Positions 24,601-33,500 are shown, counted from the stretch's first letter. The stretch: 48,147 bases of DNA from Priapulus caudatus (GCF_000485595.1 NW_014577102.1:369017-417163), one strand, 5' to 3'. Notes: generated by a model from the sequence alone, not told the origin. Program-made: numbers and translations.

Positions 24601-27600
24601 GCATGAATCAGAGCAAGCAGCTCAGACGACGTAGAGGCACTGTATGACTCGACTGCCCGACAAGTGGGAGCCAATGCGCAGAGTGAAACAGTGTAATGGA
24701 CTGTAATAGTGTATGCTACAAGTGCGCGCTGTGACTACGCGTACGTCGTCCGGTTCGACAGTGCAGTACAGTTGCATTTTGTTTTGTTTGTATTGTTTCT
24801 TGCTTTGATATTTCAAACCTGTCGGCCTGGAATCCAAACCTGTCGGCGATTTTCAAACCTGTCGGCCAAAAACTCAATCCTGTCGGCGATTTTCAAACCT
24901 GTCGGTGAAAAACTCAAACCTGTCGGCCTTGCATGTTAAACCCCTCGTGGACCACACTGCATTATATACAATGATTTATCTTTGTTTTTTAGAACTCTGC
25001 AGTAACGGAGTCCATCACAAAGGCTGCTGTAGCGTTTGATTGCAAGCCGATTGAAGGCATGTTGTCCCATGAGCTGAAGCAGCATAAGATCGATGGAGAT
25101 AAAGCAATCATTCAGAATCCAAACGAAGCTCAAAAGTAAGACATCACATTACATATACCAGACACATGAATTCTTCTCATGTATCCGTCTTATTGCCCAG
25201 GCAGTACTGTGCACTTCTGCCAGTATATTGTAATATTTTGACTTTTTTAACATAGCGTGATTTTGACAGGTCGATCAGGTTGTTATAGTAAATACATAAT
25301 CTCTTGAAAGAATAGATAGCGTCTGATGAGCAATGGAATAGTGTTGTCGTGTAGTTTCACATAGATGCAAACATGAAAAACTTTGTCCTTACCATCCATA
25401 TCACGAACAGGTGAAAATGAAAGTGGCATTCGTTTGGTGAACTAGAATGCTATGCAAACTAGTCGTAAATTACACGGGAAATTGTAATTTATAATCATTA
25501 ACTTCCAGAAAGGAGCACGAAAAGTGTGAATTTGATGTTCATGAGGTGTATGCAATCGACGTCATCATCAGTACTGGAGAAGGCAAGGTATGAGGCAGTG
25601 GTCATCTCCTATTTTATATAGAGTCAATGAGTAGAAACGAGAACAAACAGATTAGACATTGTTTTCCAATGAGAATTCCTGCGCAAATAGTATCATCATC
25701 ATACGAATATATCAATATACACAGGTTTCTAGTATTATGATGTAAATGTATGAGAAAAATGCTACGGTTAGCACATACCAGGTAGAACAGTTAGCATTGC
25801 TTATATTTTAAAACAGGGAAGGGAACAGGATACTAGGACCACTGTTTACAAGAAGACCGAAGAAACCTACCAACTAAAGATGAAGACATCTAGAGGTATG
25901 TGGCCTAAGTAGTACTCTGGGTATTATTGCAATAGACCTAGCTGATCTAAACTAAAAGTCATATAAACCTTTTATGGTATGAACATAGTACATAAAATGT
26001 CCAGCTAAACTTTCAGGTGACTGTTCTTTTAGTTAGCAATCTTCTCACTTTCATTAAGCATACAACTATCTTTATAAATTATTGGTGGTTGTATTGTTGT
26101 GCATCGTTCTGTCATTTATCTATGATGGGTTTATACTGAGCTAAATGACCCATGAACTCGACGAAGGTAAAATGTTTTGTGTTGATATGATTACTCAATA
26201 TGCAACTCTTCTTCCAGCATTCTTCAGCGAAGTGGATAAGAAATTTGGAACTATGCCATTCACGTTAAGGTAGAGGAGACTAGATATTTTACCCTTAACT
26301 CAATATACATTTCTGGTTTAGTAAAAATAATTTAAATGGGAAACACTATACTACTACACCGAATAACACCTATTTAAAATTTTAGTGACACCATTCCACT
26401 GTGTTCTTGCTACTCATGTTGGTTTATTTCATGGTTGTAGGGCTTCTGAGGATGAGAAGAAGGCAAGAATGGGGGTCATCGAGTGTGTGTCACACAAGCT
26501 GCTCGAACCATTCAACGTGCTCTACGAACGAGAGGGTAGGCATTCGTACAACTGCTGCGTTTCAAGAAGTTCTTATTGGCTACTGCCGCCTGAGTAACCC
26601 GTTATCGTTATAGCCTGGTTGTGTATCCTAAGAAAACATGGATTGACATAATTAACAGGTCATTTATAGTAGTACCGCTCACACTATTATCTGGAACTGT
26701 TAGTATTGCTTGAAATGCTATATTTTATTTAGGGTACTTGAGTGTAAAACTGGTTTTACCACGTTTTTTTTATCTTAAAATGTTTGTCTTGTGAGACAAG
26801 AATGTCTCCCCTTCCTTAGCTTTCTCCGTTTGATTTTCATTAGCCTAGCATTTCGTAATATATGTTAACATATCCATTTGCTTTCATTTAGCTGTAAACT
26901 CCCTTTGATCATGATTTTTTTTCGAGAAAGATTATTTGTGTTACAAGATTAAGTCTAGCATTTCTTTACTGTATCTAAATTGAAAGGAGAAAACTATTAA
27001 AAATGATATGAAGGTATTATAGTATTATATTGTTTAGTTCTGATATGAGTACGCTTGTGTGCGTAGTAGGTACATGAGTGATGCAAGGATGTGCAGGTTG
27101 CATGTCAGTACTGTGTACCTATTAATGTTTAATTATAACATATTAATTAATAATTATTATTATTAACTTATTAATTATAACTTACTAATTATTACTTGCA
27201 GGGGAATTTGTGGCACAGTTTAAGTTCACAGTCCTTCTCATGCCGAATGGGCCGATGAGAATTACCGCTGGGCCCTTCGACGCTGACATTTACAAATCAG
27301 AAAAGGCTGTGACGGATGAAGATCTGAAGGTAAAGCCACCATTAACATTATTTTCATATTACCTCTCATTAAAAGTTCCAAACACTGGTCAAGCAAGGTG
27401 AGTGAGACTTTCCTCCCTTGGGTAAGATGCATTCATAGTAAAACATTTCCAACTACCACTACTTGCTTTACTTTTGATTAAAAATTCCAAACACTGGTCA
27501 ATAAAAGTCTATTTATATAATATAATACTTTCCTCCTTTTGGGTAAGGTGCTTTCATGTTGGTAAATTGCCAACTCCCACCATTGCCACCTACTACCACT

Positions 27601-28718
27601 CGTGACTGCTTCAATATTATAGTGCCAAGTTTTTGTTTCAAGTAACAACACTTCCTGTTGTTTGTAGCACAAATTTAGATGTTCAAAGTGGTAAAAAGCT
27701 CTACATTGCTTCAAGAGCTAATAATACCTAGAGTGTACAACGGAAAAACGGGAAAATAGTGCTATTTCACGACATGATTATTCTACTTTGCCTGCGAGTC
27801 TAGAATAATTTTATGGTACTGCATTAAGCAGAATTCTTTGCTCTCTAAAACAAGACCAACCGCTTGTCAATAGAATACTCCTAGGCTGAGATATTGGCTC
27901 CTAAACCTCCCCTCCCACAGGCATCACAGCGCCTCGAATCCACATCAGTCAGCAACCTACACGCCTCTAAGGTTGCTTCGTGAAAGTTCGGTTTTTCCGC
28001 CATAACTTATATGAATGAACGGCATTTCGTTTATCATAGGTGACTTTCGGGGGCATCGCCTATGCCCTTATCTCCCATTATCTTTCCTAGCACGGCTAAT
28101 GCCCGTCATGATGGAGCCGGCAATGTTTTCTAAATTAAGTCTTTACAACGCAGCTCAGTTACTATATGGTGTAGTAAAAGTACCGAATTTGGGCATGTGA
28201 CATCAATTATCAGCGTTCCAAGCGGTGACGGAAACCGATAGCCAAAATGCTTAGGGGCGTTGAGGTAGCTGACTGATGTGGATTCGAGGCGCTGTGATGC
28301 CTGTGGGAGGGGAGGTTTAGGAGCCAATATCTCAGCCTAGGAGTATTGTATTGACAAGCGGTTGGTCTTGTTTTAGAGAGCAAAGAATTCTGCTTAATGC
28401 AGTACCATAAAATTATTCTAGACTCGCAGGCAAAGTAGAATAATCATGTCATGAAATAGCACTATTTTCCCGTTTTTCCGTTGTACACTCTAGGTATTAT
28501 TAGCTCTTGATTGCTTCTATTTATGATAAATTTTCAACTGCGGTGCAAATTTTATTTCATTGTGAATGTGTTTGCAGGCGATTCTTAGCACACCAGCCAA
28601 CCGAAAGGCAGCAAAGAAGAAGAAGAAGAAGGCTGAAAAACAGATGTTGGCAAGTGGTGCGCCACCAGCTTGTCCTGCTGGTGATGCACAACCTAATGCA
28701 GAAACACAGGATGCTTGA
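18673..28718 (+). CDS. PA2G4: PA2G4 / EBP1, proliferation-associated protein 2G4
   Basis: PA2G4 is an enzymatically inactive relative of M24 methionine aminopeptidases that binds ribosomes and structured RNA and affects growth and translation. Coding exons: 18673-18763; [exons 2-3, see below]; 22936-23098; 24993-25135; 25509-25587; 25817-25895; 26218-26269; 26441-26535; 27202-27329; 28578-28718. All have GT-AG ends. Recognisable stretches: [12 protein letters not shown] (exon 1), [12 protein letters not shown] (exon 4), [16 protein letters not shown] (exon 5), FEVHEVYA-like [10 protein letters not shown] (exon 6), [15 protein letters not shown] (exon 10), and the lysine-rich RNA-binding tail (exon 11). 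With the intact exons 2-3 from 12685-13194 the coding length is 1,206 nt, 401 residues, close to human (394). In gene order, exons 2-3 exist only as the indel-damaged copy at 21562-22104. AATAAA signals lie at 29254 and about 29411. Confidence 0.97.
19137..20762. mobile_element. 1.6-kb inverted-repeat element in PA2G4 intron 1
   Basis: The ends are inverted copies. The left has GATACAATAAT, ATGTAACCCAACAAGAGTAG, then a match through TATTCTTTTCTTTGGAG and, more diverged, to CGAACCTTTCTCC near 19310. The right carries the reverse complement from about 20590 to 20760. Arms are about 170-190 bp. The interior has no protein-coding frame that I recognise. Termini TAGCGCTA resemble the TAGCYC ends of the small elements, but no clear target duplication is visible. 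A 75-bp palindrome sits at the right border. Confidence 0.6.
20761..20835. mobile_element. 75-bp palindromic element (P75), second copy
   Basis: Arms of 31 bp around a 13-nt centre CTGCAGGCCTGCG. It has the same length, same outer arm (one mismatch: TAGCTCTATTACTATAGCCC) and almost the same centre as the copy at 31969-32043. The inner 8 bp of the stem differ at four positions, and all four are compensated in the other arm. Flanks are GTATAGCGC and GTATAATGC, 7 of 9 identical, an imperfect 9-bp target duplication. Confidence 0.7.
20845..20917. mobile_element. Element E, noisy copy B
   Basis: Same element as 11990-12060, beginning TAGCCCGACCAGG. Its right end reads GAGGCTA and the right flank GTATAAATGC, each with an indel relative to copy A. 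The left flank GTATAATGC (20836-20844) is intact. Confidence 0.55.
21562..22104 (+). pseudogene. PA2G4 exons 2-3, frame-broken copy in the expected position
   Basis: Exon 2 equivalent is about 21562-21693 and exon 3 equivalent 21991-22104. Both are clearly the same exons as 12685-13194 but interrupted by many one- to few-base indels (for example lost C in GGTCCC, extra T in GAATTAT, insertions around GAAACAG). The reading frame cannot be followed. If real, PA2G4 here would be non-functional, which is unlikely for a conserved gene with eight other clean downstream exons. I favour consensus error and label it pseudogene only to mark the broken frame. Confidence 0.6.
22739..22872. repeat. AT microsatellite complex
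   Basis: TA-rich tract with many phase shifts in PA2G4 intron 3. It is the point where the two copies of the exon 2-3 segment stop matching. Confidence 0.85.
23546..23631. mobile_element. Short foldback element in PA2G4 intron 4
   Basis: GTTGTTCAAAAGTGGATA at 23546 is the inverse, with one insertion or mismatch, of TATCCACTTTAGAACAAC ending at 23631. The interior has GTGGATAATTCGGT units and GTGATTTATCCAGTGGATAG. Repeats of this GTTGTTCnAAAGTGGATAnCGC type are, to my memory, common in cnidarian genomes. That is a weak clue to taxon. Confidence 0.6.
24808..24930. repeat. CAAACCTGTCGGC minisatellite, six units
   Basis: Six copies of CAAACCTGTCGGC (one with CAATCC, one with CGGTG). They are separated alternately by GATTTT-type and AAAAACT-type spacers, giving units of about 19 and 21 bp. 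Located in PA2G4 intron 4, about 60 bp before exon 5. The short frames through it are not genes. Confidence 0.9.
26536..27201. other. PA2G4 intron 9, no further feature
   Basis: AT-rich intron of 666 bp. A TTAATTATTA-rich tract lies at about 27120-27195 just before the acceptor. I see no embedded RNA gene. Confidence 0.5.
27712..28509. mobile_element. 800-bp foldback DNA transposon in PA2G4 intron 10
   Basis: Begins CAAGAGCTAATAATACC and ends with its reverse complement. The inverted arms are about 250 bp each (27712-27965 and about 28258-28509) and nearly identical. They flank a unique core of about 290 bp. It is flanked by exact 7-bp direct repeats ATTGCTT (27705-27711 and 28510-28516), consistent with target-site duplication. 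No transposase frame; the short frames within are not supported. High arm identity suggests recent insertion. Confidence 0.85.
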
Positions 28719-29253
28719 TAGACCGTCTAGTATTGGTCAGGCAGTGTGGGTGCATAACATATGCATGTGAGTTTCCTAACCTCACATGTAATGTAACCAT
28801 GCGTGTGCGATGTGTACTCATTACCACGGCGCCAATGAACGAAAGCTGTAGGTATCGTAGATGGTTTTGTAGATGGTATGGATACGTATGTGATGGCTAT
28901 GTAGGGTAGGTGGCTTTGTATACTGACGGCGCACCGGTTGTGTTACGATAAATTAAGTCGCTGGTCTTCGTCTGGAGATGCAGTGGCAGAAACCTCGGCT
29001 TTATTGCTTTAAAATTCCTTCTGGAGATTATGTTATGAGATTTTTTGTATTCGCATTAGTCAAAAATTAAATGTTAAATGTTTGGCAACAGGAGAGTGGT
29101 TATGGTGCAGGCCCAATGAAGTCGGTACTGGGAAAGCGGTCGTAAGTTGGTTGGCAGTTACATACAGTGCATTTAGTCAGGTTCAACAGCTGATTAAAAT
29201 GCAATTTAATAATGGTTATTGTCGCATACAATCACTGCATTATCAATTCTGGA

Positions 29254-29259
29254 AATAAA
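29254..29259 (+). terminator. Candidate PA2G4 polyadenylation signal
   Basis: AATAAA about 540 bp after the stop codon. A second AATAAA at about 29411 is an alternative. Confidence 0.4.
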
Positions 29260-29739
29260 AAGTATTTTCTTACAGTACCATGAATTGGTATAATTAGTAC
29301 TTTTGCATGTTTTTGTAAATGTTGATGTCTACGGATCACTTGCTTTTTCTGATATTGTGTTTCCTCACAAAATGGTTTTGATCAGAAGAATAATAAGGAA
29401 AAATTGGGTCAATAAAACTTAACGAAGTAATAAATTTTATTCAGCTTAAATGCATCTCACATAGAAATACTAAGGTTGCAATAGCTTGAGCAAGTGTGTA
29501 AACTAATAATGAGAGTAGTGATATATCACCTACAAGTTGAATAGAAATTTTATTTGAAACATATGAACAGTCTTCCACACAAACAGACAAGAACTGAAAA
29601 CAAATTTATGCCCAATTTATGAGTATGAGCTTAAATAAAGGTTTGATACACTTGGCAGTATTGATATTGATAACACTAGACAGAGGGCACTCAAAGAGAG
29701 TGCATACCTCCGCGAGCATGTAACATGTATACAGCTGGC

Positions 29740-29835
29740 TCGCTGCTGCTGACTGGAAGCCCTAAGGCGAGCTGCTGCTGACTGGACGCCCTAAGGCGAG
29801 CTGCTGCTGACTGGACGCCCTAAGGCGAGCTGGCG
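29740..29835. repeat. 29-bp minisatellite, three units
   Basis: Unit CTGCTGCTGACTGGACGCCC followed by TAAGGCGAG, three copies with one substitution. It lies in the interval between the convergent 3' ends of PA2G4 and GATB and may fall in a 3' UTR. Confidence 0.9.
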
Positions 29836-30062
29836 CTGGATCGATCGGTTGAGCGTGTGTATAACAGCTGGCTCGCTGCTGGCTACACACACATGAACAC
29901 ACACGCGAGCGATTGCATGAGCTCCGTTTGCGCGGAGCTAATAACACTCATCAATGTGATGTAATTTCAATTGTGAGACATCTTAATTCACCTAAAATGT
30001 AATGATTGCTTTATAATTGATCCATGTAGAATTCAAATTATCTCATTTATACTGACTAGTGC

Positions 30063-31709
30063 TCAAGACTCCTGGGTGACCTTACTATATTCACATAGAA
30101 CCAGTTGCTTCAGTGTATCCATGACAACAAACGAGTCTGTGCATTGTTCTGTTTTGTTTTGAACATGGTGTATAAGTGTTGAGAAGTATCGCTTTTTTCC
30201 CTCTTTATACTTTCTCACAGCTTTTGGATTTTCATCAATGGCAGTCTGGCAAAGTCGTAGAATCACCTCATTGTCTGTTATCTTATGCCACTTGTTCTTC
30301 TCCACTATGGCAGCTGGATTTAGAGTTTCGCCTTCAAATACCATGTCGACAAGTTTTGCACCTATATCCCATGTAATTTTGCTAGTGTCAATAAGGTCAC
30401 AGATTTCCCCAACACGCTGAGGAGCCAAGTTGCAGTCTGCGATTGAGCACTTTGCCTTGTACACACACCGCAGTACATGCTTCAGAAGTATCGTGGCAGC
30501 AGTCTTAGGCAAACGATGCGGAGCATCGCGTAATATCCCCTCAAAATACTCCATAAGATTGACCTCACTGCTGAGCTTGATAGCATCAGCCCACGGCAGC
30601 CCGCACACATCTACTAGGTGCGTTCTCTTCGCAGCCGGCAATGTGGGAATGCTTGCTCTGATGTCGTCAACGTTTATCACCTGGTGGGCATCTAGGTGAG
30701 ACACGGCATCGGAGCTATCGTATATTCGGAGAGGAGGTAGGTTCGGTTCGGGCATGAACCTGTAGTCTTGCTTCATTTCTTTGTCGCGCATCGAAACGGT
30801 GCGTCCGGTTTTAAAGTCGAACGCCTTCGTTTCGTTCTCGACTTTGCCGCCGTCTTCGAGTAGTTCGATTTGCCTGGAGATTTCGTAATCGATGGCTTTG
30901 GCGACGAATCGAACGCTATTCAGGTTCTTGACCTCTGTACGAACTCCTAAAGGTTCACCCGGTCTGTGAACACTGATGTTTGCGTCTACGCGTAGCGAGC
31001 CTTCGTCCATTCTGGCATTACACGTGCCGATAGTCTTGAAGATCAGCTGCAGCTCTTTGATGAGGCTGGCTGCTTCTTCGCCGTCGCACATGTCAGGCGC
31101 GGTGACTATCTCCATCAGTCCCACCCCGGCACGGTTCAGGTCTACTAACGTATAGCCGTTCTCTTCGTCATGCAGACTTTTCCCGCTGTCCTGTTCCAGC
31201 TGCAGTTGTATGATTCTCACGCTGAGTTCGCGCGGTTCTCTGTACTTCGGCACGGCCGGGTTATAAACAATGCAGCGACAATAACCGTCTGTTGCGATTG
31301 GCTGTCTCTGTTGGGTGATCTGGTACCCAGCAGGCAGGTCAGCATAAAAGTAGTGTTTTCGATCGAATTTAGACACTTTGTTGACACTGCAGTTTAGCGC
31401 TAAAGCAGTCATAACTGCAGCTTCTACGCATCGTTTGTTGATAACAGGAAGAGTGCCTGGTATAGCTGCATCGAACAGCCCCACTTGATTATTAACTGGG
31501 TACGCATATTCTGTACCGGACCCTGAAAACAGTTTCGATTTAGAGTATATCTGTGCATGAATTTCAATGCCTATGACTGCTTTCCACTCCCTGTCATGTT
31601 TTAATCGTGTAGCCGCAACTGACAGGCTTCTTGCATACCAGAAGTGGCCTAGTTTCTTAAACGAGTTACGTTTGAAGATGTTTGTGATGATCACGCATGC
31701 CATTTTCAA
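30063..31709 (-). CDS. GATB: GATB, mitochondrial glutamyl-tRNA(Gln) amidotransferase subunit B
   Basis: Subunit B of GatCAB, which converts misacylated Glu-tRNA(Gln) to Gln-tRNA(Gln) in mitochondria; GatB binds the tRNA and phosphorylates the glutamyl group. The 548-residue frame is close to the human length (about 557) and has no intron. Residues 1-40 are basic, with no acidic residue before about 39, fitting a mitochondrial presequence. GIEIHAQ (48-53) opens the cradle domain; HYFYADLPAGYQITQ lies near 119-133; the family signature region DLNRAGVGLMEIV at 190-202 has Gly where the bacterial pattern has Pro. LPPLRI and a helical YqeY-like tail domain follow. An in-frame Met3 is an alternative start. 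It is convergent with PA2G4 and divergent from HAUS5. The lack of introns is unusual beside its intron-rich neighbours. Confidence 0.98.
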   Translation of the reverse strand: MKMACVIITNIFKRNSFKKLGHFWYARSLSVAATRLKHDREWKAVIGIEIHAQIYSKSKLFSGSGTEYAYPVNNQVGLFDAAIPGTLPVINKRCVEAAVMTALALNCSVNKVSKFDRKHYFYADLPAGYQITQQRQPIATDGYCRCIVYNPAVPKYREPRELSVRIIQLQLEQDSGKSLHDEENGYTLVDLNRAGVGLMEIVTAPDMCDGEEAASLIKELQLIFKTIGTCNARMDEGSLRVDANISVHRPGEPLGVRTEVKNLNSVRFVAKAIDYEISRQIELLEDGGKVENETKAFDFKTGRTVSMRDKEMKQDYRFMPEPNLPPLRIYDSSDAVSHLDAHQVINVDDIRASIPTLPAAKRTHLVDVCGLPWADAIKLSSEVNLMEYFEGILRDAPHRLPKTAATILLKHVLRCVYKAKCSIADCNLAPQRVGEICDLIDTSKITWDIGAKLVDMVFEGETLNPAAIVEKNKWHKITDNEVILRLCQTAIDENPKAVRKYKEGKKRYFSTLIHHVQNKTEQCTDSFVVMDTLKQLVLCEYSKVTQES

Positions 31710-31958
31710 TGCTCATTTGTTTATTCCTACAGATGGCGCAGCCTATACTCGATAACAATTTTAAGTTTATTGCCCGCCGTTTACGAATTATATTTTGTGT
31801 GTATAAATCGAAGCATTACACCTTCACAGGTAATTTATCTCACACTTTATGTTTTATATGCTCCACCAAACCCCTAGTACACAACCGGCACCCCGATACG
31901 CATTTTTCTTAAGCCGCCGTTACAGTGCTCACAGTGTCACAGTGACACTCACAGATGA
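31710..31958 (-). promoter_or_regulatory. GATB upstream region
   Basis: About 250 bp of unique sequence between the GATB start codon and the transposon nest. It must contain the proximal GATB promoter, but I see no TATA box or other clear element. Confidence 0.3.
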
Positions 31959-32208
31959 TAGCCCGACCTAGCTCTAGTACTATAGCCCGCGGATCGCTGC
32001 CGCAGGCCTGCGCAGCGATCCGCGGGCTATAGTACTAGAGCTAAGCCCGACCAGGCTGTGCGACGGATTGTCTATTCTAACCCTAAACCGACCAGGCTCT
32101 CCGACTGTTACACGACGGAGGAGCCTCTCGCCACGTAGTCACGGTAGTGTTAAGCGAGATGGGAACTTATGGCTATTCTAACCCTAGCAATACCGTTTCT
32201 TGGAGCTA
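31959..32208. mobile_element. Expanded element E interrupted by P75
   Basis: Starts TAGCCCGACC at 31959. It is interrupted by a 75-bp palindrome and the 9-bp duplication it made, and resumes AGCCCGACCAGGCTGTGCGACGG. It contains one 101-bp tandem unit with TAACCCTAAACCGACCAGG and ends CCGTTTCTTGGAGCTA at 32208. Without the palindrome and the unit it matches the 76-bp element at 32557-32632. Its own flanking duplication is not clear (CACAGATGA versus TCACAGTCA). Confidence 0.55.
31969..32043. mobile_element. 75-bp palindromic element (P75) with 9-bp target duplication
   Basis: A 31-bp arm starting TAGCTCTAGTACTATAGCCC, a 13-nt centre CCGCAGGCCTGCG (itself a palindrome with one extra C), and the exact reverse-complement arm. 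Direct repeats AGCCCGACC flank it at 31960-31968 and 32044-32052. The same sequence without the insertion (CACAGATAGCCCGACCAGG) is present at 32551, so filled and empty sites can be compared. No coding capacity. Confidence 0.8.
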
Positions 32209-32242
32209 TCACAGTCACAGACACAGTCACACTTATCGGTTC

Positions 32243-32421
32243 AAGGATAGAGAACATGGGTCCCAATATTGCAATAAAACCAATGTCATTTACATCAATA
32301 TAAATATAATATTATATCAATATATAATACTAATAGGTTAGGGTTATGGTTAGGGTTAGGATTAGGGTTAGGGTTAGGCACATTGGTTTTATTGGGACCC
32401 AAGGCCATGTTCTCTATCCTT
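32243..32421. repeat. Inverted repeat enclosing a telomere-like TTAGGG tract
   Basis: Arm AAGGATAGAGAACATGGGTC... at 32243-32286 pairs with ...CCATGTTCTCTATCCTT at 32380-32421 with few mismatches. The loop holds AT-rich sequence and, at 32336-32378, about seven GGTTAG units with point variants. Further out, the 101-bp unit's CGACTGTTACACG/CGAGAGG region also recurs inverted at about 32440-32512, so the structure is nested. Copy 2 is at 35321-35499. Confidence 0.8.
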
Positions 32422-32556
32422 GGGCCCACTTATCCACCACAAGTTCCCTTCTCGCTTAACAGTAACACTACGTTGGCGAGAGGCTCTCCGACTGTTACAC
32501 GTCGTAGGAGATGTACCCTCACCCTTACAATACATTATACATGTCACAGTCACAGA

Positions 32557-32632
32557 TAGCCCGACCAGGCTGTGCGACGGATTGTCTATACATGGGGTAT
32601 TCTAACCCTAGCAATACCGTTTCTTGGAGCTA
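32557..32632. mobile_element. Element E, 76 bp, with 9-bp target duplication
   Basis: Starts TAGCCCGACCAGGCTGTG and ends CCGTTTCTTGGAGCTA, with exact direct repeats AGTCACAGA at 32548-32556 and 32633-32641. The interior contains TTCTAACCCTAGC. The duplicated copy lies at 35635-35710. Confidence 0.7.
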
Positions 32633-32641
32633 AGTCACAGA

Positions 32642-32680
32642 TAGCTCTAGTACTATAGCCCGCGGATCGCTGCCGCAGGC
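32642..32680. mobile_element. Half of a P75 palindrome
   Basis: One complete 31-bp arm plus half of the centre, ending at GCAGGC, immediately after the right target duplication of element E. The break lies within one or two bases of the palindrome's centre of symmetry. The duplicated copy is at 35720-35758. Confidence 0.75.
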
Positions 32681-33271
32681 TCACAGAGTCACAGAGTGAC
32701 AGACCGTACCCTGATTTGGACGTATTTCCGATGTTGTAAATCTAAAATATAAAAGCTAGCTCTTAGAGGTTTAGAGGTTTCTTCTATGTGATTTACCACC
32801 TTGACAGAGTGTATGTATTAGTATTAGTATTACGACATCAGTTGGCTGAAAGTCCGGGTACGGTGGGTCCGGGGACAATGCAGTGTACGCAGCGACATCG
32901 TATAGTACCCCGAGGTACTTTCCGATATGTCGAACCGTACCCAGGGTACCCTCCGATAGTACCCTGGGGGACATAGACCTTATGAGCACCAGGGAAACCT
33001 GACACTCACGTAATCAAAGCTGAATTTGTCACTTTTCTTTGTGTAGAAAGTGGACTATTTTTATTTAGTTAGATATCTATAGAAGCAATGTAAACTGTAT
33101 ACTATATACTTCAAGATTCTAGGCACTATAACTTTTGGATGTGCGGCAGTATTAAACTATGCATGGGGTACCGAGGACTGGAGAGGAGAAAAACGAAAGT
33201 AAAACCTTTCCCAGAAACTCCCCCAACATTCCTAGAGCTTGAAATATATTATTTGGCCAACTCTAGCTCAT

Positions 33272-33500
33272 AGGGTCTATGTCCCCGAGGGTACTGCCGG
33301 AACGTACCCTGGGTACGGTCCGGTATACCGGAACGTACCCTGGTAACTATTTGATATGGTTATAGGGTTAGGGTTACGGTTGGGGAGTAGGCGTAGGCGA
33401 CTCCCTAGACTCGTTAGTGGAGTAGGCGAGGTACGGTCTGGCATATTATATAGTACCAGCTAGGTTACGTTCCGGCAGTACCCTGGGGGACATAGACCCT
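33272..33500. mobile_element. 229-bp MITE with AGGGTCTATGTCCCC ends
   Basis: Terminal inverted repeats of about 37 bp, beginning AGGGTCTATGTCCCC and continuing AGGGTACTGCCGGAACGTA, differ at one or two positions. Flanks show CTCA on both sides (with one extra T at left). The interior includes the palindrome CCGGTATACCGG and a TTAGGGTTACGG tract. The counterpart in the duplicated copy is 36819-37047, also 229 bp. A related right-hand end (CCCTGGGGGACATAGACC) appears near 32980. Confidence 0.8.

Noticed and set aside
25320-25445. CTGATGAG in PA2G4 intron 5 as a possible C box of a snoRNA
   Set aside because: First base does not fit the C box, and no D box or terminal stem is found at suitable distance.
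31960-32060. P75 as a Helitron 3' end (hairpin then CTAG)
   Set aside because: The palindrome extends past CTAG on both sides, and it is flanked by 9-bp duplications, which Helitrons do not make.
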